From Clostridia bacterium (lineage in GTDB: Bacteria > Bacillota > Clostridia > Oscillospirales > CAG-272), in contig JAGASS010000016.1 of assembly GCA_017621655.1 (NCBI GenBank), positions 100,984-164,983 on the forward strand: a stretch of DNA of 64,000 bases, in the 5' to 3' direction. Within the stretch, counting starts at the first letter, position 1. Each line of letters starts with the position of its first letter. The translations under genes were made by a program, and so were the position numbers. Positions 17,256 to 27,309 of this stretch are shown here, one piece after another. The notes under the pieces are model-generated. The model saw only the letters and a list, made by a program, of their open reading frames with translations. It was not told the origin of the DNA and searched no databases.

Positions 17256-18482
17256 ATGACACTTTACGACGAACTTATTGCAAGAGGTCTTATCGCTCAG
17301 GTAACTAACGAGGATGAGATCAAGACTATGATTAACGAAGGCAAGGCGACCTTCTATATCGGATTTGACTGTACTGCTGACAGCTTGACAGCAGGTCACT
17401 TTATGGCGCTCACTCTTATGAAGCGTCTTCAGATGGCAGGCAATAAGCCGATAGCTCTTATCGGCGGCGGTACCACCATGATCGGTGACCCCTCGGGAAG
17501 AACTGATATGAGAAAGATGCTTACCAAAGAGGACATCGACCATAACGCCGAATGCTTCAAGCGTCAGATGGAGAGATTCATCGACTTCTCCGAGGGCAAG
17601 GCACAGATGATAAATAACGCTGACTGGCTGCTCAAGCTTAACTACGTTGAGCTTCTTCGCGAGGTCGGCGCGTGCTTCTCGGTTAATAATATGCTCAGAG
17701 CAAAGTGCTACGAGCAGAGAATGGAAAAGGGACTTTCCTTCCTTGAATTCAACTACATGATCATGCAGTCCTACGACTTCTATTACCTCTTTAAGGAATA
17801 CGGCTGTAATATGCAGTTCGGCGGTGACGACCAGTGGTCGAATATGCTTGGCGGTACCGAGCTTATCAGAAGAAAGCTCGGCAAGGACGCACACGCTATG
17901 ACGATAACGCTGCTTACCGACTCCCAGGGCAAGAAGATGGGTAAGACCGCAGGTAACGCAGTTTGGCTCGACGCTAAGAAGACGAGTCCCTACGACTTCT
18001 TCCAGTACTGGCGTAACGTCGCTGATTCCGACGTTCTTAAGTGCATCAGAATGCTTACCTTCCTCCCGATCGAAGAGATCAACGAGATGGACAAGTGGGA
18101 GGGCGCACAGCTCAATAAGGCAAAGGAGATCCTCGGCTACGAGCTTACTAAGATGGTTCACGGTGAAGAGGAAGCAAATAAGGCACTTGAAGCATCAAGA
18201 GCAGTATTTGTAAACGGCGGTGTTTCTGCCGATATGCCTACGACCGAGCTTACTGCTGAAAACTTTGTTGACGGCTCTATTCTCGTTTCCGATCTCCTCG
18301 TTCTCGGCGGTCTTGCACCCTCAAAGGGCGAAGCAAAGCGTCTTATTCAGCAGGGCGGTATTCTCGTAAACGACGAAAAGGTAGTACAGTTCAACGCAAG
18401 CGTAGCGCTTGATGCCTTCGGTGACGGACTTATCGTTAAGAAGGGTAAAAAGGTATTCCACCGCTTCACCGTTAAGAACTGA
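17256..18482 (+). CDS. tyrS: Tyrosyl-tRNA synthetase
   Basis: A 408-residue class I synthetase. ATG 17256 is used because AAGAAAGGAAA lies just upstream; an earlier in-frame ATG at 17214 lies inside recN. The HIGH-like motif is TAGHF, the Tyr-binding region includes QSYDFYYL and GGDDQWSNM, and the KMSKS-like loop is KMGKT. A C-terminal S4 domain covers about 340-405. There is no room for a T-box leader in the 16 bases after recN, so it is probably driven from the upstream operon. Confidence 0.95.
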   Translation: MTLYDELIARGLIAQVTNEDEIKTMINEGKATFYIGFDCTADSLTAGHFMALTLMKRLQMAGNKPIALIGGGTTMIGDPSGRTDMRKMLTKEDIDHNAECFKRQMERFIDFSEGKAQMINNADWLLKLNYVELLREVGACFSVNNMLRAKCYEQRMEKGLSFLEFNYMIMQSYDFYYLFKEYGCNMQFGGDDQWSNMLGGTELIRRKLGKDAHAMTITLLTDSQGKKMGKTAGNAVWLDAKKTSPYDFFQYWRNVADSDVLKCIRMLTFLPIEEINEMDKWEGAQLNKAKEILGYELTKMVHGEEEANKALEASRAVFVNGGVSADMPTTELTAENFVDGSILVSDLLVLGGLAPSKGEAKRLIQQGGILVNDEKVVQFNASVALDAFGDGLIVKKGKKVFHRFTVKN

Positions 18483-18537
18483 TAACACATTACGGCATAT
18501 TTCATATAATATGTAAAAAACGAAAGGAGCAGATAAT

Positions 18538-19473
18538 ATGCTCTCAAACTCAAGTATTCTTGAGCAATATATCGAGGAAGCCGAAAGAGAGGGGCGTCTG
18601 ACGTTCAGACGCGATTTTCCTCTCTCCTCGCTCTCGTCATTCCGCATAGGCGGCAACGCGTCTTACGTGATATATCCGTCGACGCCCGACGAGCTTGCGT
18701 CGCTTTCGGCTCTTTGCCACAGTATAAGTATCCCGAATATCGTTATCGGTAACGGCTCAAATCTTCTCTTTTCCGACAGCGGATACGAGGGCGCTGTTAT
18801 CGTTACGACGCAGATAAAGGATATAAAGATCGACGGAAATACCGTTAAGGTCGGATGCGGAGCTTCGCTTACTCATCTTGCTTCGGTAGTAGCAGAAGCT
18901 TCGCTTACAGGACTTGAATTCGCATATGGTATACCCGGTACAGTCGGCGGTGCGGTCTATATGAACGCAGGCGCTTACGGCGGAGAGATCAAGGACGTTT
19001 GCGTTTCCGTCAAGGTATACGACGGCGTAAACGACGAGATATACGATATTAAGGCAGAGGACTGCTGCTTCGGCTACCGTGAAAGCGTTTTCCAGGATAG
19101 CGATAAGATAATTCTCGGAGCAAAGCTCGCTTTGAACGAGGGCGTGAATGCTGAAATTACCGAGAAAATGAACGGTCTTATGCAGCAGCGTATCGACAAG
19201 CAGCCGCTAAACTATCCCTCGGCTGGCAGTACATTTAAGCGTTACCCCGGATATTTCTCGGGCAAGCTTATAGAGGAAGCAGGTCTTAAGGGCTATACAA
19301 TCGGCGGCGCGCAGGTGTCGGAAAAGCACGCGGGATTCGTTATCAACGTTGGTAACGCAACCGCGTCTGACGTTCTTGCGCTTATCGACCATATTCGTGA
19401 AGTAATTAAGGAAAACGTCGGAATCGAGCTTCAGACCGAAGTAAAATATATAGAGAATCCGGCAGATAAATAA
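18538..19473 (+). CDS. murB: UDP-N-acetylenolpyruvoylglucosamine reductase
   Basis: A 311-residue FAD-dependent reductase of peptidoglycan precursor synthesis. It shows VIGNGSNLLF, GIPGTVGGAVYMNAGAYG, a YRESVF motif, the catalytic SAGSTFKR loop and an EKHAGFVIN motif. The length and motif order fit the type II MurB of Bacillota. The ribosome binding site is AAAGGAG at 18525-18531. It is followed after one base by whiA, and no rapZ or yvcK lies between them as in many Bacillota. Confidence 0.95.
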   Translation: MLSNSSILEQYIEEAEREGRLTFRRDFPLSSLSSFRIGGNASYVIYPSTPDELASLSALCHSISIPNIVIGNGSNLLFSDSGYEGAVIVTTQIKDIKIDGNTVKVGCGASLTHLASVVAEASLTGLEFAYGIPGTVGGAVYMNAGAYGGEIKDVCVSVKVYDGVNDEIYDIKAEDCCFGYRESVFQDSDKIILGAKLALNEGVNAEITEKMNGLMQQRIDKQPLNYPSAGSTFKRYPGYFSGKLIEEAGLKGYTIGGAQVSEKHAGFVINVGNATASDVLALIDHIREVIKENVGIELQTEVKYIENPADK

Positions 19474-19474
19474 T

Positions 19475-20350
19475 ATGTACGAGTCATTTTCACAATATGT
19501 CAAAAACGAAATAGCATCCTCGCACATAAAGAATAAGTGCTGTAAAAAGGCGTTTTTGCGCGGAATGATATTCGGCACGAACGCTCCTGACGGTAGTGCG
19601 CTTTATCTTGAAAGCGAAAATCCGTCGGTTGTAATGCACTACGCGAAGCTTATTAAGGAGATAACGGGGCGGCGCAAGGAAAGCGATATTTCGTTTACCG
19701 CGATAACAGACCCAGACCGCTTAAAAGAGCTTTGCGAGCTACTCGAAATTTCATCCGTCGTTGACACGCAAACAGAGATAAACGGCTGTGAGGAATGTGT
19801 CAGAGCGTTTGTCAGGGGCGCGTTTCTCACCTGCGGAACGGTTACTTATCCCGAGAACTCATATCACATGGAGTTTCTCGTCCGCGGTAACGAGAGGGCA
19901 GAAATGCTGATGTCGCTTCTTGACGGAATCGGTACGAATCCGAAGCTGATCGAACGCAGAAGCGGTTTTTACGGCGTTTATTTCAAGGACAGCGAAAGCG
20001 TGCTTGATATGTTTGGTATTTTGGGAGCTAATAAGGCGACCTTCAAAATGCTTGACGTAAAAATGTACAAGGATTTCAGAAACAATATAAACCGCCTCAA
20101 TAACTGCGAAATGGCTAATATGGGAAAAACGGCGGCGGCATTTGAAGCACAAATGCGAGCGATAGAAAAGATCGTTTCGGCAGGAAAGCTGGACGAGCTT
20201 CCCGACGAATTAAAGATAACTCTCGATCTTCGCGCGGCATTCCCGAGCGCGACCTTAAAGGAGCTTGCCGAAATGCATACTCCGCCGATAACTAAGTCGG
20301 GTGTAAACCACAGATTACAGAAAATTCAGCTTTTTGCTGAAAAATTATAA
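19475..20350 (+). CDS. whiA: DNA-binding protein WhiA
   Basis: A 291-residue protein with the WhiA layout: an N-terminal LAGLIDADG-like domain pair (KNKCCKKAFLRGMIFG start, FVRGAFLTCGTV) and a C-terminal helix-turn-helix with LKELAEMHTPPITKSGVNHR, the family's DNA-binding signature. WhiA influences cell division and chromosome segregation in Bacillus, and sporulation in Streptomyces. It starts one base after murB. Confidence 0.93.
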   Translation: MYESFSQYVKNEIASSHIKNKCCKKAFLRGMIFGTNAPDGSALYLESENPSVVMHYAKLIKEITGRRKESDISFTAITDPDRLKELCELLEISSVVDTQTEINGCEECVRAFVRGAFLTCGTVTYPENSYHMEFLVRGNERAEMLMSLLDGIGTNPKLIERRSGFYGVYFKDSESVLDMFGILGANKATFKMLDVKMYKDFRNNINRLNNCEMANMGKTAAAFEAQMRAIEKIVSAGKLDELPDELKITLDLRAAFPSATLKELAEMHTPPITKSGVNHRLQKIQLFAEKL

Positions 20351-20360
20351 GGAGACCGTT

Positions 20361-21089
20361 ATGAAATATACTTATGGGATTCAGCTTTACAGTGTTCGCG
20401 ACATTACGGAGAAGAATCTCTCCGAAGCGCTTGAGCAAGTTGCCTCTCTCGGCTACAAGGAGGTCGAGTTTGCGGGCTTCTTCGGTCACACGGCAGAAGA
20501 AGTAAAGAAAATGCTTGATAAAAACTGTCTTACCGTTTCGGGTACTCATTCGAGTTGGGATGAGCTTACCCCCGATAGGATCGAGGAAACAGTAAAATAT
20601 CATAAAGCTATCGGAAACCGTAACTTTATCGTTCCGGGCGCCGATCTTACTACACTCGAGAAGATCGAAAAATTCTGCGAGGTAATGAACTTCGCTCAGC
20701 CGATATTGAATAAAGAGGGAATTACGCTTTCCTATCATAATCATTCACATGAGTTTGAAGTTTGCTCATGGGGCTCAACGATCCATTCCGAGCTTGAAAA
20801 GAGAACGAATATTGATTTTGAGATAGATACCTATTGGGCGTTCAACGCAGGATGCGACCCGATTCAGGTCATGGAGCGCTTGAAGGACAGGATCAAGGTT
20901 ATTCACCTTAAGGACGGCTTCAAGGGCGGAGTCGGAAAGACTCTCGGCAAGGGCGAAGCACCCATTAAAGAGGTCCGCGATTATGCCTATGAGCACGGCT
21001 TCGGCATCGTAGTTGAGAGCGAAACTCTCACTCCAGACGGAATTACCGAGGCAAAGGAATGTATCGAATTCCTTAAAACTATAGACTGA
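20361..21089 (+). CDS. Sugar phosphate isomerase/epimerase-like (AP endonuclease family 2 fold)
   Basis: A 242-residue TIM-barrel protein. ATG 20361 is used because AAGGAGA lies at 20349-20355; an upstream in-frame start at 20334 lies within whiA. The metal site of this family is suggested by SYHNHSHEF, by EIDTYW, by VIHLKDG and by Glu in VVESETL. Relatives isomerise sugars, hydroxypyruvate or inosose, and the substrate here cannot be told. It follows whiA by 10 bases and precedes dnaE. Confidence 0.85.
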   Translation: MKYTYGIQLYSVRDITEKNLSEALEQVASLGYKEVEFAGFFGHTAEEVKKMLDKNCLTVSGTHSSWDELTPDRIEETVKYHKAIGNRNFIVPGADLTTLEKIEKFCEVMNFAQPILNKEGITLSYHNHSHEFEVCSWGSTIHSELEKRTNIDFEIDTYWAFNAGCDPIQVMERLKDRIKVIHLKDGFKGGVGKTLGKGEAPIKEVRDYAYEHGFGIVVESETLTPDGITEAKECIEFLKTID

Positions 21090-21124
21090 TTATTTTGAAA
21101 ATTCACTGAAAGGAGGATAAGGCG

Positions 21125-24100
21125 ATGTCCGATTTCGTGCATCTGCATCTGCATACCGAATACAGCCTGCTTGATGGCGCTTGTCGCTTGAGCGAGATAC
21201 CGAAGCGAGCAAAAGAGCTTGGGCAAAGTGCGGTTGCTATAACCGACCACGGCGTGATGTACGGAGTCGTCGGATTTTATAACGCTTGTAAGGACGCAGG
21301 TATCAAGCCGATCATCGGCTGTGAGGTCTACGTTGCGTCAAAATCGCGCTTCGATAAAACGGGAAGCGGCGAAAACGAGCCGAATCACCTTGTTCTTCTT
21401 GTTAAAAATGAAGTTGGATATAAGAATCTGACTTATATGGTCTCCTGCGCTCATACGGAGGGCTTCTACCGTAAGCCGAGGATCGACCTTGATCTGCTTT
21501 CCGAGCACGCAGAGGGACTTGTCTGCCTCTCTGCCTGCCTTAGCGGTATGATCCCGCGCCTTGTTATGTCAGGTAACGTGAGCGAAGCGGAGGAATACGC
21601 GAAAAAGCTAGATAGCATCTTCGGCAGAGGCAACTTCTACCTTGAGCTTCAGGACGAGGGCATCGAGGGGCAGAGAATTGTAAACGAGTGCATCGCGGGA
21701 ATTTCAGAACGAACGGGAATTCCGCTTGTAGCTACGAACGACGTCCATTATCTGCGTAAGGAAGACGCATTTACGCAATCGGTAATGATGTGTATTCAGA
21801 CGAATAACGTCATCTCAGACGGCAGACCCATCGGCTTTGAGACTGATGAGTTTTATATGAAAAGCGGAGACGAAATGACGAAGCTTCTCGGCAGATACGA
21901 CGGTGCTGTCGAAAACACCGCTAAGATCGCAGAGATGTGTAACTACGATTTCGTTTTCGGAAAGACGTTTCTTCCGCGCTTTGATCCGCCCGACGGTATG
22001 AACGCGAAGGAATATCTGCGTCAGCTTGCCTACGAGGGGCTTGAGCGCCGTGAAAGGGACGGCAGTATAGTTTACGGCGAAGGGCTCAAACGCGAGGATT
22101 ATAAGCTTCGTATCGACTACGAGCACGTCGTAGTTACCTCAATGGGCTACGCGTCCTATTACCTCATAGTTTCCGATTTCGTAAACTATGCAAAATCAAA
22201 AATGATACCTACTGGCCCCGGACGAGGATCGGGCGCAGGAAGCTTGATAGCTTATCTGCTCGGAATAACCGAGGTCGATCCCGTCAGATACGGACTGCTC
22301 TTTGAGTCTTTTCTCAATCCTCAAAGAGTCAGTATGCCCGACTTTGATATAGACTTTTGTTACCGCCGACGCGACGAGGTCATCGACTACGTTGCTCGCC
22401 GCTACGGTGCCGACCACGTCTCGCAGATAGTGACCTTCGGTACGCTTGCGGCAAAAGCGGCTCTCCGTGACGTCGGACGCGCGCTCGGTATGGCATATTC
22501 AAAGGTCGACAGCGTAGTGCGCGCGCTTCCCGAGCATAAGGGCGGCGTGTCGCTTACCGAGGCGGTAAACGATAAATCGTTCCGCGCGCTATGCGACGGT
22601 GACGATGAGATAAGAGAGCTTGTACGCATTGCAACGGCGCTTGAGGGCATGCCTAGAAATTCCTCTACTCACGCGGCAGGCGTCGTAATTACCGACAAGC
22701 CGGTTCACGAGTACGTTCCGTTATCGGTAAACGGCGATACCGTCGTTACGCAGTTTGATATGGATACCGTAGCGAAGCTTGGACTTCTTAAGTTCGACTT
22801 TCTTGCGCTTCGTTATCTTACCGTTATCGATGATACCGAAAAGCTCGTCAGAGTAGAAAAGGATTCATTCCGCGTCTCCGAAATACCTTTTGATGACGAG
22901 GCGACCTACGAGCTTATATCGACGGGTAGAACAGACGGACTTTTTCAGCTTGAGAGCGAGGGAATGCGTCAGCTTCTTATACAGATGAAGCCGAGAAGCA
23001 TAACCGATATAATGGTCGCCATCGCCCTTTACAGACCCGGACCGATGGACGCGATACCGAGATTCCTCGAAAATCGTGCTGACAGAAGCAAGATTAAGTA
23101 CAAGATACCGTGTCTCAGTGAAATTCTTGACGAGACCTGCGGATGTATCGTTTATCAGGAGCAGGTAATGCAGATATTCCGTTCGGTTGCGGGATACAGC
23201 TACGGCAAGGCAGATATAGTCCGTCGAGCGATCGCAAAGAAAAAGCCGGGCGTTATCGAAAAAGAGCTTGATAATTTTATCAAGGGCGCGCTTGAGCAGG
23301 GTTATTCCGAAGAAGATGCTCGCGAGCTTTACGGTCAGATGACTGATTTCGCGAATTACGGCTTCAAAAAGAGCCACGCGGCAGCGTATGCCTTCATTTC
23401 TTATCAGAGCGCATATCTCAAGACCCATTACGCGCCGATGTATTACGCATCGCTGATCTCGTCGGTATTCGGCAATCAGGCGAAGATGGGCGAATATATA
23501 ACGGAATGCGCGAAAATGGGAATAAAGACGCTCCCGCCCGATATTAACGAAAGCGGAACGGGCTTCTCCGTCAGCGGAGGTAATATCCGTTACGGACTTC
23601 CCGCGATAAAGAACGTCGGTGCGCAGTTCATTCAGCGAGTCGTTGATGAAAGGCGGCTAAGACCGTTTAAGTCCTTTTATGATTTTGCTTCCCGTATGCA
23701 GGGAAGCGACCTCAATAAGCGTCAGATAGAGTCGCTTATTAAGGCGGGAGCATTTGATAGCTTGGGCGTATACAGAAGCCGACTGCTATCTGCGTATTCC
23801 GAGATAATCGAATCACTTAACCGCAAGGCACACGGAAGTGTTGCCGGTCAGTTAGATATGTTCTCGTCCGATACTGTTGAGGTAAGGTATCCCGATATTC
23901 CGGAGTTTACACTTCGTGAAAAGCTTCGCTTTGAAAAGGAAAGCGCGGGAATGTATTTCTCGGGACATATTCTCGACGATTACGGAAAGAACATTTCCGA
24001 TATACCGCATGCAGATATCCGCACCGTCCTTGAGCATGAATATAAGGAAAAGCAAACTGTTACCGTCGTTGGCGCAATCACATCGGTTACTAAAAAGGTA

Positions 24101-24571
24101 ACGAAAAACGGTGATCTCATGCTGTTTATATCTCTTGAAGACAGAAGCGGCGAGATCGAGGTCCTTGTTTTCCCAAAAACAGTTACGGAATTCGGACAGA
24201 TTCTCACTCTTGATAACGCGATCGCGATTGAAGGCGAGGTCTCATATAAGGACGACGAAGTAAAGCTCCTAATGAGACGAGCAAAGCCGCTTGTAAGCGA
24301 CGATAAGTACGTTGGAACACCAAAGGAAGAGCCGATCAAAATGCAAGAGGACAAGCCGAAAAAGCTATATTTGAAGGTCGATAGCATGTCCTCGCCACTC
24401 TTCAAAAGAGCGATTGCCTTTTGTGAGATATTCGAAGGGAAAACGCCTGTCGTTATCTATGAAAGCGAGAGCAAGCGATACGTTTCTTCATCAATAATGA
24501 CAGCTACGACCGATTTCGTTATCAACGAATTGATCGAAATTCTCGGTGCGGGCAGTGTTGTTATAAAATAG
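21125..24571 (+). CDS. dnaE: DNA polymerase III subunit alpha (DnaE)
   Basis: A 1148-residue protein. The N-terminal PHP domain starts FVHLHLHTEYSLLDGA, and the polymerase active site includes GPGRGSGAGSL and PDFDIDF. The finger and tau-binding regions follow (YQEQVMQI, FNKSHA-like KKSHAAAYAF), then a C-terminal helix-hairpin-helix and an OB fold (VVGAITSVTKKVTKNG). It lacks the embedded exonuclease of PolC. The start has a strong AAAGGAGG ribosome binding site. Confidence 0.96.
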   Translation: MSDFVHLHLHTEYSLLDGACRLSEIPKRAKELGQSAVAITDHGVMYGVVGFYNACKDAGIKPIIGCEVYVASKSRFDKTGSGENEPNHLVLLVKNEVGYKNLTYMVSCAHTEGFYRKPRIDLDLLSEHAEGLVCLSACLSGMIPRLVMSGNVSEAEEYAKKLDSIFGRGNFYLELQDEGIEGQRIVNECIAGISERTGIPLVATNDVHYLRKEDAFTQSVMMCIQTNNVISDGRPIGFETDEFYMKSGDEMTKLLGRYDGAVENTAKIAEMCNYDFVFGKTFLPRFDPPDGMNAKEYLRQLAYEGLERRERDGSIVYGEGLKREDYKLRIDYEHVVVTSMGYASYYLIVSDFVNYAKSKMIPTGPGRGSGAGSLIAYLLGITEVDPVRYGLLFESFLNPQRVSMPDFDIDFCYRRRDEVIDYVARRYGADHVSQIVTFGTLAAKAALRDVGRALGMAYSKVDSVVRALPEHKGGVSLTEAVNDKSFRALCDGDDEIRELVRIATALEGMPRNSSTHAAGVVITDKPVHEYVPLSVNGDTVVTQFDMDTVAKLGLLKFDFLALRYLTVIDDTEKLVRVEKDSFRVSEIPFDDEATYELISTGRTDGLFQLESEGMRQLLIQMKPRSITDIMVAIALYRPGPMDAIPRFLENRADRSKIKYKIPCLSEILDETCGCIVYQEQVMQIFRSVAGYSYGKADIVRRAIAKKKPGVIEKELDNFIKGALEQGYSEEDARELYGQMTDFANYGFKKSHAAAYAFISYQSAYLKTHYAPMYYASLISSVFGNQAKMGEYITECAKMGIKTLPPDINESGTGFSVSGGNIRYGLPAIKNVGAQFIQRVVDERRLRPFKSFYDFASRMQGSDLNKRQIESLIKAGAFDSLGVYRSRLLSAYSEIIESLNRKAHGSVAGQLDMFSSDTVEVRYPDIPEFTLREKLRFEKESAGMYFSGHILDDYGKNISDIPHADIRTVLEHEYKEKQTVTVVGAITSVTKKVTKNGDLMLFISLEDRSGEIEVLVFPKTVTEFGQILTLDNAIAIEGEVSYKDDEVKLLMRRAKPLVSDDKYVGTPKEEPIKMQEDKPKKLYLKVDSMSSPLFKRAIAFCEIFEGKTPVVIYESESKRYVSSSIMTATTDFVINELIEILGAGSVVIK

Positions 24572-24659
24572 CTTTATGAATTTTTATATAATTCATACTG
24601 TGTTCAAATGTTGGGTTTAATATAAGAGTAGTAGTTTTGAAAGGAACAAGCTTCATACT

Positions 24660-27263
24660 ATGAATAAAAATAAAAAGAAGATAAATTGGAACGATGAGTT
24701 CGCAAAAAGCGTAGGCGTTCTCGGCAAGGCGCTTCTTAAGGGCCTTGGCTGGGCGTTCAGTATATTTATAACTATCGGTCTTATCGGAGTTATAACCGGC
24801 GTTATAGTCGGCGGTGCTTTCTTGCTTTACGTAAAGAATCATCTTGATACGAGCGTTGACAACTTTTCGATCATGGCTCAGGAGCGCAGTCTTACAACTA
24901 CGATCAGCTACGTAGACGCAGACGGCAACATCGTCGAATATGAGCAGCTCAGTGCCGCAGAGAACCGTACCTGGGTCTCTTATTCCGATATGGGCGATTA
25001 CCTTCCGCAGGCATTTATTGCTATTGAGGACAAGCGTTTTGAGAGCCACGACGGTGTCGACTGGGTCAGAACTGTAAAGGTCACGCTTGATTACTTCCTC
25101 GGCGGTGGCTCGCAGGGCGGATCTACGATCACTCAGCAGCTTATCAAGAATATTACCGGTGACGATGACGTTACGATCCAGCGTAAAGCACAGGAGATCT
25201 TTAAGGCGCTTAACCTTGAAAAGAGATACGATAAGACAGAGATACTTGAGATGTATCTCAATAATATATATCTCTCGCAGTCGTGCTACGGAGTCGGTGC
25301 CGCATCCTACGCTTACTTCGGAAAGGAGCCGTCGGATCTTACACTGATCGAGGCGGCGGCAATTGCGGCGATAACGCAGAACCCGTCTAAATGGGACCCG
25401 ATAATCCATCCCGAGAATAATGCTATGCGCCGTAATCAGGTCATAAAGCTGATGTACGAGCAGGGAAGAATCACTCAGGAGGAGTACACTGCCGCATATA
25501 AGCAGGAGCTTGTGCTCAATCCGCAGGATAAAGACTCGGATACGGGTCTTTCTATAAATTCCTGGTATACCGATGCAGCTCAGCAGGAAGCAAAGCAGCT
25601 ACTTATTGACCAATTCGGTTATTCGGAGAGCTATGCTTCAAAGATCCTCTTGACAAGCGGTTTTAATATCGTTACCGCTATGGATCCCAAAGTACAGCAG
25701 GTTCTCGAAAAATACTATGAAAACGATTCAAACTGGCCTCGTTACGACGAGTCGCCTATTCAGCCGAAGTCTTCTGCAGTCGTAATTGACCCCGAAACGG
25801 GTAACGTTCTCGGACTTGTCGGAGACCGCGGACAGAAAACGCTCAACCTCGGTCTTAACTATGCAACACAAACAAGACGTCCGTCGGGATCGTCTATTAA
25901 GCCGCTTTCCGTATACGGACCGGGACTTGAATTTGGCGTTCTCACCTACGGTTCTGTGTTCGACGATGTTCCGATAAACTTCGGCAATCAGGTCGTTGAC
26001 CCCGAAACTGGAGCTATAAGCTATTCGAGAAAGACGGGCTATCCTCATAATACTCCTAACCGTTATGCAGGCCTTCAGACTGTTCACGAAGGCGTCAGAG
26101 TATCGAAAAACACTATCGCATGGAGAGCACTCGATGAAGTAGGACTCCAGAACTCCTTTGACTATCTGACCGAGAAGCTCGGTCTTACGACACTCGTTGA
26201 TAGACGTGTGAACTCCGCAGGAGTTATTTACTCGGATATTTCTTACGCACCGCTTGCGATGGGTGAATTTACCTACGGCGTAACGGTCAAGGAAATGACC
26301 GCGGCGTATCAGATATTTGCTAACGGCGGTATATTTAATGATGAGCGAATCGTTCTCCAGATACTCGATGCAAATGGAAACGTGGTCGTTGAAAACACTA
26401 GAAAGAGCGAGATCGTAATGAGCGCTGAAAACGCGGCTATCATGACGAAGATGCTCGAAGAGGTCGTTGATTCCGGTACTGCTACAGAGGTTACCTTGAG
26501 AAGCAAGATCGACTGTGCAGGTAAGACCGGTACGACAAGCTCTCAGAAGGACCAGTGGTTTGTAGGATATACGCCGTATTACGTATGCGGCATTTGGTTC
26601 GGTTACTCAATGCCTCGTTCGCTTGAGAAGTTCAGCGGCGTTCCCGAGACGATGTGGAACAAGATAATGGGCGAGCTTGTAGCCGATAAGATCGAAGAAT
26701 CCAAAAACGGCGGAGAAAAGCTTAAGACCTTTACCGTTCCAAGAAGCGTTACGACAGCGACCTACTGTAAGGATTCCGGTAAGCTTCTTACAGATGCCTG
26801 CAAGAAGGATCCGCGCGGAAGTCGCGCCGAGATCGGTTACTTTGTACGCGGAACAGAGCCGACAGAATACTGCGACGTACATTTCCTTGCAGACAGAGAC
26901 GGAAAAACAAACGGTATGTTTACCCCGTACTGTCCTCAGGAAAACCTCGTTAAGGTCGGTCTGCTTAACGTAATGCGTCAGTTCCCGTATAATATATACG
27001 TTGATGACGCTGAATACACGGGACAGATACTTCCGGATGACTATTCCTTTGTCGGAATAAATTATTCGGTTTGTTATTATCAGAATCTGCTTCCGACGGG
27101 ATTCTATACCGGAACACACCGAGATTCAAGCCGATACAATCTCGCTTGTATGTGGCACATTCTCCATCCCGATGAGGGTGCAACGGGCGGCACGACCGAC
27201 TCGGGTCAGCTTCCGTCTACCGAGTCAAGCGTCCGTGATGCTTTGAACGATCTATATTCATAA
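24660..27263 (+). CDS. Class A penicillin-binding protein (PBP1A type)
   Basis: An 867-residue bifunctional enzyme that polymerises and cross-links peptidoglycan. There is a cytoplasmic basic tail, one transmembrane helix (about 30-57) and a GT51 transglycosylase domain with EDKRFESHDGVD (catalytic Glu123) and QGGSTITQQL. The transpeptidase domain shows the S-x-x-K motif in GSSIKPL, SKN (VSKNTIAWR) and KTGT (GKTGTTSS). A C-terminal extension of about 180 residues has cysteines and Tyr-rich segments of unknown role. The gene has 88 untranscribed-looking bases before it and ends at a strong terminator. Confidence 0.93.
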   Translation: MNKNKKKINWNDEFAKSVGVLGKALLKGLGWAFSIFITIGLIGVITGVIVGGAFLLYVKNHLDTSVDNFSIMAQERSLTTTISYVDADGNIVEYEQLSAAENRTWVSYSDMGDYLPQAFIAIEDKRFESHDGVDWVRTVKVTLDYFLGGGSQGGSTITQQLIKNITGDDDVTIQRKAQEIFKALNLEKRYDKTEILEMYLNNIYLSQSCYGVGAASYAYFGKEPSDLTLIEAAAIAAITQNPSKWDPIIHPENNAMRRNQVIKLMYEQGRITQEEYTAAYKQELVLNPQDKDSDTGLSINSWYTDAAQQEAKQLLIDQFGYSESYASKILLTSGFNIVTAMDPKVQQVLEKYYENDSNWPRYDESPIQPKSSAVVIDPETGNVLGLVGDRGQKTLNLGLNYATQTRRPSGSSIKPLSVYGPGLEFGVLTYGSVFDDVPINFGNQVVDPETGAISYSRKTGYPHNTPNRYAGLQTVHEGVRVSKNTIAWRALDEVGLQNSFDYLTEKLGLTTLVDRRVNSAGVIYSDISYAPLAMGEFTYGVTVKEMTAAYQIFANGGIFNDERIVLQILDANGNVVVENTRKSEIVMSAENAAIMTKMLEEVVDSGTATEVTLRSKIDCAGKTGTTSSQKDQWFVGYTPYYVCGIWFGYSMPRSLEKFSGVPETMWNKIMGELVADKIEESKNGGEKLKTFTVPRSVTTATYCKDSGKLLTDACKKDPRGSRAEIGYFVRGTEPTEYCDVHFLADRDGKTNGMFTPYCPQENLVKVGLLNVMRQFPYNIYVDDAEYTGQILPDDYSFVGINYSVCYYQNLLPTGFYTGTHRDSSRYNLACMWHILHPDEGATGGTTDSGQLPSTESSVRDALNDLYS

Positions 27264-27268
27264 AAACA

Positions 27269-27302
27269 AAAAGGTGTTATCCATACGGATAACACCTTTT
27301 TT
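27269..27302. terminator. Bidirectional terminator between PBP gene and ppa
   Basis: AAAAAGGTGTTATCC and GGATAACACCTTTTTT form a perfect stem around ATAC. A-run and T-run flanks on both sides allow it to stop the + strand PBP transcript and the converging minus-strand ppa transcript. Confidence 0.85.
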
Positions 27303-27309
27303 GATGGCA

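Noticed and set aside
17178..18161. 327-residue open frame on the minus strand opposite tyrS
   Set aside because: It lies opposite a clear tyrosyl-tRNA synthetase with all motifs; the open frame follows from codon bias.
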